Origin: LVI-A0039 sp033105485
Lineage (GTDB): Bacteria > Bacillota_I > Bacilli_A > UBA3375
Direction: 5' to 3'
Length of the DNA stretch: 64,000 bases
Assembly: GCA_033105485.1 (NCBI GenBank)
Contig: CP136956.1
Span: forward strand, 620,001-684,000
The translations under genes were made by a program, and so were the position numbers. Of the stretch, positions 51,190 through 59,978 are shown piece by piece (the stretch's first letter is position 1; each line of letters starts with the position of its first letter). The notes beneath the pieces are model-generated. The model saw only the letters and a list, made by a program, of their open reading frames with translations. It was not told the DNA's origin and searched no databases.

Positions 51190-52548
51190 TTAATCTTTTT
51201 TAATACTATCAGATATAATCATTTGTCCATCTTGAAGATATGGGGTAAGTTCAAATTTAATTATTTTCTCACGTCCAAGTAAAGTCGACTTTTTGTATTC
51301 AACTATTACTGTTAAATAATCTTCTGTTCCCACTGATAACGTTGGTTCAATTGATTGTAATTCATCCTTTTCAATATATCCAGCTGCATCTAATTTAGTT
51401 GTTGCCAAGCTATATGCTTCCTCGATCTGCTTAGTCGTTGGACTTGTAATTGGCTCTGGAATATTATTAATTGTAGTTTCAAAATTAGTATTTTTTAAAA
51501 CAATATTATTACGGTTTGCATACTTATAATCATACGTTATGTTAGTTGTTACAACATCACCGTTGTTTGCAGTTTCACTATCTAATGCAACTTTAATATC
51601 TAACTTCTTAAACATTTCTTTACTCTCAGGCGTATAGACAGGTGTATACTTTTCGATTTCCTTATCGCTTAATCCATACTCATACCCACTAGCAATTAAA
51701 TCATCATAGAAGTTATTCTCATCAAAATGTTCAAAACTCGCATAATAACTAACCGGGCTATCAACTATAATATCAGGATCAATTGTAACAAAAACATAAT
51801 CTTTGATATCAATTACTGTTCTTGAGAATAAATTAATTATAATGATAAATATTACGATTAATAGTGCGATTGCCCCAACAACTAGATTAAGTTTATCCCC
51901 TTCTAGTAATTTCGTGTATAACTTAGACTCCGTATTACTTTCAACATCTTGCTCAGAATCAGTAGTAACTTCTTTTTTACTATTATCAGTAATTTTAAGT
52001 TTATTCTTTTCTTTAATAGTTAACTCTCCGTTATTTACTTTTACTTCTGCTACAAGTTTTAAACGCTCTTCAGTAGTTAAAGTTTTAGGATCAACACCAT
52101 GTTTAATAAGCTCTAAGTTCTCTTCTCGTTCTACTACCATCTCTTTAAATGGATAAATTACTAAATAAAATCCAGCTAGAACCCCTAAAATACTACCAAA
52201 AGCAAACATGTTATATGAGTCAGCTAAATGTAAGTTGAATATTTTTAATAAGAAGATTGCATCATAAATAATAATCGCGATTGCAATCCCAGCTCCAATT
52301 TTATGTTTACGGTTTACATAACCTAGTTTATATTCTCCGAAAAAGTCATTTAATAGTAGTACTGCAGTAATCGGTAGTGCTATAAAGATAAATGGATCTA
52401 AGACTATTTTAAATAGTAAAAAGTTTGATAAGACTGAGCATACAATAAGTAGAAGCCCTGAATAGCTTCTACTTTTTACATATAATGTTACGTACGCTCC
52501 GAATAAAAATATAGATAAGTATAAAAACTGATCAAATAATTCGAACAT
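51190..52548 (-). CDS. Large membrane protein with extracytoplasmic domain, unknown
   Basis: 452 residues. About five to six helices occupy residues 5-155, a charged cytoplasmic linker follows (about 158-235, with 'VDPKTLTTEERLKLVAEVKVNNGELTIKEK'), then one more helix ('LNLVVGAIALLIVIFIIIINLFS') and a ~200-residue beta-rich outer domain. I recognise no family. It lies 11 nt downstream of the thioredoxin-like lipoprotein gene and may act with it at the outer membrane face. Confidence 0.7.
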   Translation of the reverse strand: MFELFDQFLYLSIFLFGAYVTLYVKSRSYSGLLLIVCSVLSNFLLFKIVLDPFIFIALPITAVLLLNDFFGEYKLGYVNRKHKIGAGIAIAIIIYDAIFLLKIFNLHLADSYNMFAFGSILGVLAGFYLVIYPFKEMVVEREENLELIKHGVDPKTLTTEERLKLVAEVKVNNGELTIKEKNKLKITDNSKKEVTTDSEQDVESNTESKLYTKLLEGDKLNLVVGAIALLIVIFIIIINLFSRTVIDIKDYVFVTIDPDIIVDSPVSYYASFEHFDENNFYDDLIASGYEYGLSDKEIEKYTPVYTPESKEMFKKLDIKVALDSETANNGDVVTTNITYDYKYANRNNIVLKNTNFETTINNIPEPITSPTTKQIEEAYSLATTKLDAAGYIEKDELQSIEPTLSVGTEDYLTVIVEYKKSTLLGREKIIKFELTPYLQDGQMIISDSIKKD

Positions 52549-52559
52549 TACGATTCCCC

Positions 52560-53165
52560 CTACATTCTTGACGTTTCTGAATTATCTAAGAACAAGTTAT
52601 CAGCATCTATCTCAGCAGTAATTCCTTTAATAATTGCATTTTCATCTAAGATAAAGTTATATGGTACTGCATATAAACTTCCATATTCTGAGATGAATTC
52701 CCCATCTTTGTCATAGAATGTTGGGAAAGTATAATTCATTTCATTAATAAAATCTATCATTTGTTGTTCATTTGTTGTTTTACTTCCATCTGCAGAACTA
52801 TAGTTTACAAACATGATTGCTGCACCTAGTCCTTGTTCTTCAAGTTCTGGATAGTATTCTGTAAGTTTTTCATTCTGACGATGACAATCTGAACACCAGT
52901 CAGCTGCAAAACCTAAGACAAAACGATCATGACCACGAACTAAATCATATAATTCTGTTTCATTGCCATCTACATCAGTTAATGTAATGTTTGGGAATTG
53001 ATCCCCAACGTTATAACCCACATAAGCTTCTTTAGAAAGTGTACAACCTTCTCCTTGACCACAAACTGCGTTTGGATCTTCAGCTGCAAGTGGAGTTGCT
53101 TCAACTTGTCCACAACCAGTTGCTACTAGTAAAATAAATGCTAGTGTTACATATATTTTCTTCAT
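52560..53165 (-). CDS. Thioredoxin-fold (TlpA/ResA-like) lipoprotein
   Basis: 201 residues with lipobox 'LLVATGC'. 'GDQFPNITLTDVDGNETELYDLVRGHDRFVLGFAADWCSDCHRQNEKL' is the TlpA/AhpC-TSA fold with redox CxxC (WCSDC), and 'YAVPYNFILDENAII' carries the cis-Pro. An extra Cys pair, 'VCGQGEGC', precedes the domain. It probably reduces or handles disulfides outside the membrane. First gene of a two-gene unit. Confidence 0.88.
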   Translation of the reverse strand: MKKIYVTLAFILLVATGCGQVEATPLAAEDPNAVCGQGEGCTLSKEAYVGYNVGDQFPNITLTDVDGNETELYDLVRGHDRFVLGFAADWCSDCHRQNEKLTEYYPELEEQGLGAAIMFVNYSSADGSKTTNEQQMIDFINEMNYTFPTFYDKDGEFISEYGSLYAVPYNFILDENAIIKGITAEIDADNLFLDNSETSRM

Positions 53166-53271
53166 GTTCCCTCCGTAATACTAATATCCATTATTATACC
53201 ATATTTAACTTAACATTAACTATTAATGTGCTAATAATTGTGAAGAAATTTAAACAAAAAAAGAAGACGAT

Positions 53272-53421
53272 TTATTCGCCTTCTTCTTGTACTTGTTTGC
53301 TATGTTTGAATATTAATGCAAAAATATAAATCCCTGCAATAACTCCTAAGAAACCACCAAATAAGATTAACATAGCTGCTAAGATACTAAATAAAATGTA
53401 ATACTTATTTAGATTCTTCAT
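53272..53421 (-). CDS. 49-residue single/double-helix membrane protein
   Basis: MKNLNKYY start at 53421, inside the last codons of the PTS EIIB gene, with no ribosome site of its own, so translation would be coupled. 'ILFSILAAMLILFGGFLGVIAGIYIFALIF' forms one long or two short helices; the tail is charged. Last gene of the beta-glucoside operon. Function unknown. Confidence 0.55.
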   Translation of the reverse strand: MKNLNKYYILFSILAAMLILFGGFLGVIAGIYIFALIFKHSKQVQEEGE

Positions 53422-53710
53422 ACATTTTAATTGCTGTATCAAGTACAGCAGCTCCGTCAACCATACCGTAAGCTCTCATATCGATTGCAGCAACTGGTTT
53501 TTCTGGAAATTGCTTTTTAATTGCCGCTTCTTTGAAACGGATTTGTGGTCCTAATAATAATACATCTGCTTTAGGTCCGTTAGCTCCAACAGTTGATTCT
53601 GGGAAAGCTTCAATTTGATAGTCTAATCCTCTTGAAGTTGCCTCTTTTTGCATTTTAGTAACAAGTAATGAAGTACTCATACCTGCTGAACAGAATAAAT
53701 AGATTGTCAT
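53405..53710 (-). CDS. PTS lactose/cellobiose-family EIIB
   Basis: 101 residues. 'IYLFCSAGMSTSLLVTKMQ' has the phosphorylated Cys (about residue 7) in its P-loop; 'VLLLGPQIRF' is conserved. It transfers phosphate from EIIA to the sugar bound by the EIIC encoded at 54461. EIIA for this operon may be that at 62017. Confidence 0.94.
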   Translation of the reverse strand: MTIYLFCSAGMSTSLLVTKMQKEATSRGLDYQIEAFPESTVGANGPKADVLLLGPQIRFKEAAIKKQFPEKPVAAIDMRAYGMVDGAAVLDTAIKMYEESK

Positions 53711-53719
53711 ATAGTCTCC

Positions 53720-54142
53720 TTAGTTTTCATCAATTACGCTTTGTAAATACGTACACATATTTTTAAAAGCTTTCTTTTGTTTCCACGTGTAGAAAATACT
53801 CATGAAATTGTAATTAGTCTCGATTCTTTTTACATCGGTAATAATATCGATTGTATAAATCATCTTTGTATTTTCACCATCAGGTTCTAGATTGAATTGA
53901 ACATCGAAACGCTCTCTTTTCTCCATCGCTGTGTGATATTTTATCATCTGGTTTTCAATAACATCAGTAACTTTTACAGAAACTTTTGTTTTTTCACCAT
54001 ATGTATAGTTTATTTTTGATATATCTGTGCAGTCAGAATATTTTTCATCTACTGCTTCCGCATTTAAAAGTAACATCTTTGAAATAGCTGCATAAACTTT
54101 TTCCGGACTTGCAATAAATGTATGTTCTCTAGGTTTAGCCAT
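53720..54142 (-). CDS. DUF3284-family protein
   Basis: 140-residue soluble protein of the DUF3284/START-like class commonly found in PTS lactose/cellobiose operons: 'TFIASPEKVYAAI' start, central beta strands and 'NFMSIFYTWKQKKAFKNMCTYLQSVI' end. Role unknown; possibly ligand binding. Confidence 0.8.
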   Translation of the reverse strand: MAKPREHTFIASPEKVYAAISKMLLLNAEAVDEKYSDCTDISKINYTYGEKTKVSVKVTDVIENQMIKYHTAMEKRERFDVQFNLEPDGENTKMIYTIDIITDVKRIETNYNFMSIFYTWKQKKAFKNMCTYLQSVIDEN

Positions 54143-54220
54143 ATTTCCTCCTACTTTCTTATTATATCAAATTTATGTAAACGGTTGCTAATTTTTAGCC
54201 TTCTAACTTTATATATGTAT

Positions 54221-54436
54221 TTATTTTACGTTTACACTAAAGAAGAATCCACCACCAAGTTCAGCTTTTAACTGGTCCTTGATTTCTTTTGCTCCGGCTT
54301 CTACATCACCTGTTACTTCAACATTTAACTTAATACCAGCTTCTTTTACATCTGTAATTTCAATTGTTTGATACTTTGCATCTGCAAGAAGGCCTTTGAC
54401 CTTCTCACGATTTAACGGCATATTGATTTCAATCAT
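54221..54436 (-). CDS. 71-residue conserved-looking small protein, unknown
   Basis: Compact alpha/beta pattern: 'IEITDVKEAGIKLNVEVTG' strands and 'GAKEIKDQLKAELG' helix, ending 'GGGFFFSVNVK'. AGGGGG lies before the ATG. It sits between EIIC and DUF3284 genes in the same operon, so it is likely expressed with the PTS. Not recognised. Confidence 0.6.
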   Translation of the reverse strand: MIEINMPLNREKVKGLLADAKYQTIEITDVKEAGIKLNVEVTGDVEAGAKEIKDQLKAELGGGFFFSVNVK

Positions 54437-54460
54437 TTTGCCCCCTTTCAGATAATGTTA

Positions 54461-55864
54461 TTATTCTAGTTCTTCACCAGATTGTTTTTCAAACTCTTTG
54501 TTTGCTAATAATACGAATGGTGCATACATAATAGCTGCTAAAGCTAATGTAATGATTGATAATACAATACTTTCCCAGTCGAAGTTTGTTGCTAAAGCAG
54601 CTCCGATTATTGGAGGAGTTGTCCAAGGCATTGTATTTACTGGAGCAGCACCAAATCCGAACCAAACACTAGTGAATGAAATGATTGTTAAGATTGGTGA
54701 AATGAATACGAATGGAATTGCATAAATTGGGTTTAATACCATTGGAATACCAAAGATGATTGGTTCATTGATTTGGAAGATACCAGGTCCTGCAGATAAT
54801 TTAGCGATTGCTGCACTATCAGGACGTTTGTTTAAGAATTTCATTGCGATTAATAAACCTAAAGTTGCACCAGAACCACCGTGGTTAACGTAAATAGTCC
54901 AAGAACTTGAAGTCCATAAGTACATAGCTTCACCAGTTTGAGCGTAAGATTGTACGTTTAAAGTATCGAATAATCCCCAGATAGAGTTGTTAACTGGAGC
55001 AATCATGTTAGCTCCGTGTAATCCGAAGAACCAGAATACTTGTTTAAGTAAGTCGATTAAAGTAACACCGATTAATGCTGGAATGAATTTATCTGGATCA
55101 GCACTACCGAATAATTCCATAAGTGGAGTCATTACTAAATGCTCAACCCATTGGAAGATGTTTGTAATAGGCACTTCTGATAAGGCACCATCAACAGTAA
55201 CCATTTGAGTTGGTTCTAAAATTCCTGTTGCGAATAACCAAGGTACTACTGCGAATGCTAAGAATGTAAGTCCACCAGGAATAATCGCTGCGAACCCTTT
55301 ACCAACTGCAGGTGGTACCATTTCTGGCATTTTGATTGTCCAACCTTTTTTCGTAAAGTAAATGTAGATGTTTGATGCAATAATTCCTGTGAATAATGCA
55401 ACAAATAATCCCATTGCTCCTAAGAAGTGAGTAATCCAAGGTGCAGAATCACTAACACGAGTTAAAGGTGCTAAGATAAAGAATGCTCCGATTGCAACTA
55501 ATACAGTTGTAATTCTATCAACATCTTCTTGCTCTGCACGAATATAAGCTAAAGCTCCTACTAATGCTAATGATAATAGACTTAATGTCCCTGCATCTAA
55601 AGCACCTAACCAAGGTGAAATCCATTGGTTTGTGAACTCACTGAATGCGTTAACTTCATCAGCACCAAGTCCCATAATATTGTTAATTAATAGTGCTAAA
55701 ATTGATCCACTTGAGAACAGTACGTTGTTAAACATTACTGCAAGTGCCCCAGCCATGATTAATGGCATTGTGTATGCGAAACCGTCACGAATTGCAGTCA
55801 TATATTTGTTTGCACCAATACGTCCACCGATTTCCATAAATTTGTTCATAAATTTGCTATCCAT
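54461..55864 (-). CDS. PTS lactose/cellobiose-family EIIC
   Basis: 467-residue permease with about ten helices. 'RDGFAYTMPLIMAGALAVMFNNVLF', 'FWFFGLHGANMIAPVNNSIW' and 'GPGIFQINEPIIFGIPMVLNPIYAIPF' (the NEP sugar-binding motif) define the cellobiose/lactose EIIC fold. It imports and phosphorylates a beta-disaccharide with the EIIB here. AGGGGG precedes the ATG. Directly downstream of the GH1 gene. Confidence 0.95.
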   Translation of the reverse strand: MDSKFMNKFMEIGGRIGANKYMTAIRDGFAYTMPLIMAGALAVMFNNVLFSSGSILALLINNIMGLGADEVNAFSEFTNQWISPWLGALDAGTLSLLSLALVGALAYIRAEQEDVDRITTVLVAIGAFFILAPLTRVSDSAPWITHFLGAMGLFVALFTGIIASNIYIYFTKKGWTIKMPEMVPPAVGKGFAAIIPGGLTFLAFAVVPWLFATGILEPTQMVTVDGALSEVPITNIFQWVEHLVMTPLMELFGSADPDKFIPALIGVTLIDLLKQVFWFFGLHGANMIAPVNNSIWGLFDTLNVQSYAQTGEAMYLWTSSSWTIYVNHGGSGATLGLLIAMKFLNKRPDSAAIAKLSAGPGIFQINEPIIFGIPMVLNPIYAIPFVFISPILTIISFTSVWFGFGAAPVNTMPWTTPPIIGAALATNFDWESIVLSIITLALAAIMYAPFVLLANKEFEKQSGEELE

Positions 55865-55910
55865 TTTTCCCCCTTTTTAAGTTTCATTTGAAAACTTAAT
55901 CCGAAATGTT

Positions 55911-57335
55911 TTATTTTTTTGAATCTAGGTCTTGACCATTAGATTCGATTACTTGTTTGTACCAGTAAAAACTGTCTTTTTTATATCTTTTTAATTCTTT
56001 TTCTCTTTCTTCGTCACGATCTACATATACGAAACCATAACGTTTAGCGTATCCGTTAAGCCAACTAAATAAATCTTGGAATGACCATGTACAGTAACCT
56101 AATACTTCACATCCATCTTCGATTGCTAAATCAATTGCTTTAACGTGTTGTCTTAAATACTCAATTCGGTACTCATCGTGTACGCTACCATCTTCTTCTA
56201 ATGTATCGTATGCACCAAGTCCGTTCTCAGTAATTAATATCGGTAAGTCATATCTAGAAGTAATTCTTCTAAGTGCAACTCTTAAACCATTAGGGTCAAT
56301 TGTCCATCCCCAGTCAGTTGTTCCTAAATGGTCGTTAACACCTCTCGCAAATAAATCATCGTGCATTGCAACAGTACTTTCAGATTGAACTGTATTTCCT
56401 AATTGCTTCTCTTCTGATTTTTCACGATCAGTTCTTTGGAATGTAGCTGTTTGATAGTAGTTTAATCCCATGAAGTCAGGCGTACCCGCTTGTAAGATTT
56501 CATCATCACCAGGAGCAAATGGAATATCATATCCATATTTATCCATCATCTTTAAGAAGTATCTTGGATATTTACCACGAGTGTATACATCCATCCATAA
56601 GTGACTTAACATCTCAGCTGCATTTTCAGTTGCGATTACATCTTCAGGATGTTCGCTCTTTGCATATTCAGGTCCGTATGCAAATGATGGTCCAATTTTC
56701 CCGTTAGGAACAATCTTTCTAAACTCAGCAATTGTTTTAGCATTCGCTAAGAATGAGTGATGATTCGTAACTAAGAATCTTTGATAATCATTTACTTTTG
56801 GTGGGTGTAACTCATATAAGTACCCAAGCCCTGTATAAATGTTTTGTTCATTTAGTGTTACCCAATACTGTACTTTATCTTTATATCTATCAAAAAGAAT
56901 AGTTGAATAGTTTACGAAGTCATCAACAATTTGTCTAGACTCCCATCCACCATATTCCTCTTGTAATGCGGCTGGTAAATCCCAGTGATATAAAGTAACT
57001 AATGGTTCTACATCGTTTGCAATTAACATATCAATTACTTTGTCATAGAACTCAAGCCCTTGTTCGTTAATCTTACCTTTTCCCTCAGGTAAAATACGTG
57101 GCCATGAAATTGAAAAACGATATGCTTTTAAACCTTGTTCTTTCATTAGGTTAATATCTTCTTCAAATTTGTGGTAGAAATCGATTGCGACCTCACCAGT
57201 TGTATCCTTGAAAGTGTTACCTGGAATACTTGAATACTGATCCCAGATTGATGGGCCTTTTCCATCAATACTGGCTCCACCTTCTATTTGGTAAGCAGCA
57301 GATGCGCTTCCCCATAAGAAATCTTCTTGAAACAT
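55911..57335 (-). CDS. 6-phospho-beta-glucosidase (GH1)
   Basis: 474-residue GH1 hydrolase. 'FLWGSASAAYQIEGG', 'PLVTLYHWDLPAAL', acid/base Glu in 'WVTLNEQNI' and nucleophile Glu in 'PILITENGLGAYD' are all present. 'GYCTWSFQDLFSWLNGYAKRYGFVYVD' binds the aglycone side, and 'KRYKKDSFYWYKQVI' is the phospho-GH1 tail. It splits the phosphorylated disaccharide. AGGAGG supports ATG 57335 over the longer frame. First gene of the operon. Confidence 0.95.
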   Translation of the reverse strand: MFQEDFLWGSASAAYQIEGGASIDGKGPSIWDQYSSIPGNTFKDTTGEVAIDFYHKFEEDINLMKEQGLKAYRFSISWPRILPEGKGKINEQGLEFYDKVIDMLIANDVEPLVTLYHWDLPAALQEEYGGWESRQIVDDFVNYSTILFDRYKDKVQYWVTLNEQNIYTGLGYLYELHPPKVNDYQRFLVTNHHSFLANAKTIAEFRKIVPNGKIGPSFAYGPEYAKSEHPEDVIATENAAEMLSHLWMDVYTRGKYPRYFLKMMDKYGYDIPFAPGDDEILQAGTPDFMGLNYYQTATFQRTDREKSEEKQLGNTVQSESTVAMHDDLFARGVNDHLGTTDWGWTIDPNGLRVALRRITSRYDLPILITENGLGAYDTLEEDGSVHDEYRIEYLRQHVKAIDLAIEDGCEVLGYCTWSFQDLFSWLNGYAKRYGFVYVDRDEEREKELKRYKKDSFYWYKQVIESNGQDLDSKK

Positions 57336-57404
57336 GCTACCTCCTGTAAACTTTTTCACAAATACATTGTATCATTGTGTGCTATTTATGTGTATACAAA
57401 ATAA

Positions 57405-57416
57405 GTACGAGCGTAC
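57405..57416. promoter_or_regulatory. Palindrome upstream of the GH1-PTS operon
   Basis: GTACG-AG-CGTAC, 70 nt before the GH1 ATG. A candidate RpiR binding site by position only. Confidence 0.35.
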
Positions 57417-57444
57417 GTAAACCTATACATAATAATCAATTCAT

Positions 57445-57476
57445 ATAAAAAAGCCCCTGTTTAAGGGACTTTCTTG
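57445..57476 (-). terminator. Terminator after rpiR
   Basis: Minus-strand AGTCCCTT/CAGGGGCT hairpin followed by TTTTTT; separates rpiR from the GH1 operon. Confidence 0.8.
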
Positions 57477-57534
57477 TAATATGGATATAATTTAATATTC
57501 GTTTTAAATCATATTTTGTATGATGATACTCTAT

Positions 57535-58197
57535 TTATTTCATAACTTGCATTAATGTTGTGTGCATTTTAAGTTGTGATTCATGATCATAACTGCTTAT
57601 TTTTTCAATATAATTTGTAAAAGTAAGTGTGTGATCACAGATTTTATCAAGTTCGCTACCTTGCGATGTAACTGCAAATGTACGCATTCCTAGTTTCTTA
57701 GCTGTATAAGCTAAATCTAAAGCTGGAGCTGTTAATCCACTATTTGAAAATAACATAACTTGTTCACGCATTACTTCTTTTAAGAAATAACGATCTTCAA
57801 GTAAGATTACTGTATACCCACGACGAAGTAAATAACGTTCTAGTACATGAGCTGTAAATAATGAAGCACCTGAACCGAATAAGAATATTACTTTGCTCTT
57901 ATCAATTTGCTGTAAGAAGTCATTATCGATTTTCTTATCAACAACTACTCCATCACTTATTTGCTGCTTCTCGTATGAGATAATTGCGCTGAAATCACTG
58001 AATCCAGAAACACCGTATTTCTTACAAAAGCGATTAACAGTTGTCGTCGTACAAAAACACTCTTCGGCAATCTCTTTGGCAGTAATATTTCCGATGTTAT
58101 CAATATTTTGTGTAATAAAGTGATATACCTTTATTTCCTGATTGGTAAATTTCAGGTTATTAATATCTTCATCTATAAATTTATCTATTAACTTCAT
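57535..58197 (-). CDS. RpiR/MurR-family sugar-phosphate regulator
   Basis: 220 residues. N-terminal helix-turn-helix 'ITAKEIAEECFCTTTTVNRFCKKYGVSGFSDF' and a C-terminal SIS domain ('VIFLFGSGASLFTAHVLERYLLRRGY', 'MLFSNSGLTAPALDLAYTAKKLGMRTFAVTS') that binds a sugar phosphate. It likely controls the adjacent GH1-PTS operon. It lies 7 nt after the coiled-coil gene on the same strand. Confidence 0.92.
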   Translation of the reverse strand: MKLIDKFIDEDINNLKFTNQEIKVYHFITQNIDNIGNITAKEIAEECFCTTTTVNRFCKKYGVSGFSDFSAIISYEKQQISDGVVVDKKIDNDFLQQIDKSKVIFLFGSGASLFTAHVLERYLLRRGYTVILLEDRYFLKEVMREQVMLFSNSGLTAPALDLAYTAKKLGMRTFAVTSQGSELDKICDHTLTFTNYIEKISSYDHESQLKMHTTLMQVMK

Positions 58198-58204
58198 GTA
58201 GCTC

Positions 58205-58429
58205 CTATTTTTTATTTAGATTCTTTTCGATAGTTTCTAATCTCATCTCGATCTGATCAACTTTGTACTCAACTTCAAGTACAGCTTCACGTACTCCTTC
58301 AATACTTGAGTGAATACTATTTAAAGTAACATCACGTTGCTCTTGGTTTAACCTTGCAACTAAATCACGCTCCGCACTCTCGTCTAGCTGTTGAACTAAA
58401 GTTCTTAATAGCCCTTTTACTTCTTCCAT
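58205..58429 (-). CDS. Coiled-coil small protein, unknown
   Basis: 74 residues, almost all helical. A heptad pattern runs through 'IHSSIEGVREAVLEVEYKVDQIEMRLETIEKNL', typical of a dimeric or trimeric coiled coil. It overlaps the tiny membrane-protein gene (TAATG) with GGAC/AGGAC upstream. Third gene after UPF0145. Confidence 0.65.
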   Translation of the reverse strand: MEEVKGLLRTLVQQLDESAERDLVARLNQEQRDVTLNSIHSSIEGVREAVLEVEYKVDQIEMRLETIEKNLNKK

Positions 58430-58566
58430 TAATAGTCCTCTCGATCTAAAATAGATTTTTCTTTTCGCTTCTCTTCCCTACGTTTAAAAATAAAATAAAT
58501 AATCCCAATAATTGATGCTACGATTAAAAATAAATAAAATATACCGATTAATATCCCAATAATCAT
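58429..58566 (-). CDS. 45-residue membrane protein, unknown
   Basis: ATG at 58566, one base after the UPF0145 stop; ends at the TAATG shared with the coiled-coil gene. One long helix ('MIIGILIGIFYLFLIVASII' onward) followed by a basic-acidic tail 'KRREEKRKEKSILDRED'. Tight packing between two same-strand genes supports it as real. Confidence 0.6.
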   Translation of the reverse strand: MIIGILIGIFYLFLIVASIIGIIYFIFKRREEKRKEKSILDREDY

Positions 58567-58567
58567 C

Positions 58568-58879
58568 TTACTTAAACCTAACTGCTGTTCCGTAAACTAA
58601 AATCTCACTAACACCTTGTGCGATTGAACTTGATGTAATACGCATTGTCACAATTGCATCAGCATTTAATTTTTCAGCTTCTGCAACCATTCTACTCATA
58701 GCAATTTTTCGTGACTCATCTTGAAGTTCTCTATAACCTTCAATTTCACCACCTACTAAGTTTTTTAACCCGGCTGTAAAGTCACGTCCAATATTTTTGG
58801 CACGTACACTTGAACCTTTAACTAACCCGATTTGTTCAATTTCTTTTCCCGCAATTTGCTCTGTTGTAACAATTAACAT
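58568..58879 (-). CDS. UPF0145/YbjQ-family protein
   Basis: 103 residues. 'LIVTTEQIAGKEIEQIGLVKGSSVRAKNIGRDFTAGLKNLVGGEIEGYRELQDESR' and 'EAEKLNADAIVTMRITSS' are the conserved YbjQ/UPF0145 (heavy-metal-binding-like) blocks; the family forms a pentameric ring but its role is not settled. First gene of a small operon. Confidence 0.92.
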   Translation of the reverse strand: MLIVTTEQIAGKEIEQIGLVKGSSVRAKNIGRDFTAGLKNLVGGEIEGYRELQDESRKIAMSRMVAEAEKLNADAIVTMRITSSSIAQGVSEILVYGTAVRFK

Positions 58880-58923
58880 ATGACTCCTTAAAATTTTTTA
58901 TAATTACATTATACATGAAAAAC

Positions 58924-58973
58924 TTGAACTTTGATAGTAAATAGTGATATAATTAGATAAACTTCTAATTAGA
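58924..58973 (+). promoter_or_regulatory. Promoter and operator of sdpRI-like operon
   Basis: TTGAAC (58924-58929), 18-nt spacer, TATAAT (58948-58953), then a perfect palindrome TCTAATTAGA (58964-58973) at the expected start site, preceded by a partial copy. Fits autorepression by SdpR. Confidence 0.6.
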
Positions 58974-59003
58974 TTATTTTCTAACTAGAGTAGAAGGAGA
59001 AAT

Positions 59004-59261
59004 ATGGACTTAGTATTTAAATGTTTAAGTAGCAAAATCAGACGTGATATTTTGAACTTACTTAGAAGCGGAGAAATGACCGCTTCTGATATAGCTAGTA
59101 ACTTCGATGTATCAAAACCAACAATTTCTCATCACTTAAGCTTATTAAAAGATGCGGACCTCATTGATGTAAGGCGAGATGGGAATAGTTTATATTATTC
59201 AATAAAAACAAGTGTAGTCGAGGATTTATATTCTTACTTCCTAGACTTAAAGGAGAAATAA
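59004..59261 (+). CDS. sdpR: ArsR-family autorepressor SdpR-like
   Basis: 85-residue winged-helix protein: 'VFKCLSSKIRRDILNLLRSGEMTASDIASNFDVSKPTISHHLSLLKDADLI'. It lacks metal-site Cys and matches the SdpR type that represses sdpI. AGAAGGAG precedes the ATG, and the stop overlaps sdpI (TAATG). Confidence 0.88.
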   Translation: MDLVFKCLSSKIRRDILNLLRSGEMTASDIASNFDVSKPTISHHLSLLKDADLIDVRRDGNSLYYSIKTSVVEDLYSYFLDLKEK

Positions 59262-59905
59262 TGAAAAATAAAATAATAGTTACAATTATCGCTTTAATAC
59301 CTTTAGTTTATTTTGCAGTTGCATATCCATCTTTCCCAGATCAAGTTGTTATTCATTGGAATATACACGGACAAGCAGATCGTTATGGTTCACCATTCTT
59401 TTATTTAATTTTGGCAAAGATTCCAATCATAACATTAATAATATATGCGCTATACATTAAATTAAAACCGGGAAGTCAGAATAAAAAATATCTTGCTCAA
59501 TTAATTGATGGCTTAGTTGTTTTCTTAGCATTTATTTCAATATTATTTACTAGTCAAGCTACCAGTGAACAACTAGAGTTCTTAAACATATTAGTAATCA
59601 TCTTTGGTGTTCTCTTTGTATACATCGGTAATATGATGAATAAACTTAAAAAGAACCTAGTGTTTGGAATTAGAATACCAGCAACAATACGTAGCGAAAA
59701 AGTTTGGAATCGTACTCACTATATAGGTGGTTATGGTTTTGCCATTTGTGGAGTTCTAACAATTATTAGTGGTATTGTTTTCACAGAACCTCAAATAAGC
59801 TTAGGAGTTATGATTACAATACTTCTAATCCTAGTTATTGTAATTGGAGTATATGCAGAAGTGCTATACAGACGTGAAACTGGCCACAGTAGTATTTCTA
59901 AGTAA
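59261..59905 (+). CDS. sdpI: SdpI-family membrane protein
   Basis: 214 residues, about six helices. DUF1648 N-terminus 'YPSFPDQVVIHWNIHGQADRYGSPFFYLIL' and SdpI C-terminus 'LVFGIRIPATIRSEKVWNRTHYIGGYGFAICG' are both present. In Bacillus SdpI gives immunity to the SdpC toxin and sequesters SdpR. No sdpC is seen here, so the ligand may be another envelope stress. Translationally coupled to sdpR. Confidence 0.9.
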   Translation: MKNKIIVTIIALIPLVYFAVAYPSFPDQVVIHWNIHGQADRYGSPFFYLILAKIPIITLIIYALYIKLKPGSQNKKYLAQLIDGLVVFLAFISILFTSQATSEQLEFLNILVIIFGVLFVYIGNMMNKLKKNLVFGIRIPATIRSEKVWNRTHYIGGYGFAICGVLTIISGIVFTEPQISLGVMITILLILVIVIGVYAEVLYRRETGHSSISK

Positions 59906-59946
59906 TCAATTATTAATTAAATATACTACAAATAAATATACTAACT

Positions 59947-59978
59947 AAAAAAACACTTCTTATGAAGTGTTTTATCTT
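59947..59978. terminator. Bidirectional terminator
   Basis: AAACACTTC / GAAGTGTTT hairpin with TTAT loop, T-runs on both strands, between sdpI and the secreted nuclease-like gene. Confidence 0.8.

Noticed and set aside
51037..51190. T-box upstream of thrS
   Set aside because: Leader is only about 90 nt and lacks the AGGGUGG-type T-loop and Stem I motifs.
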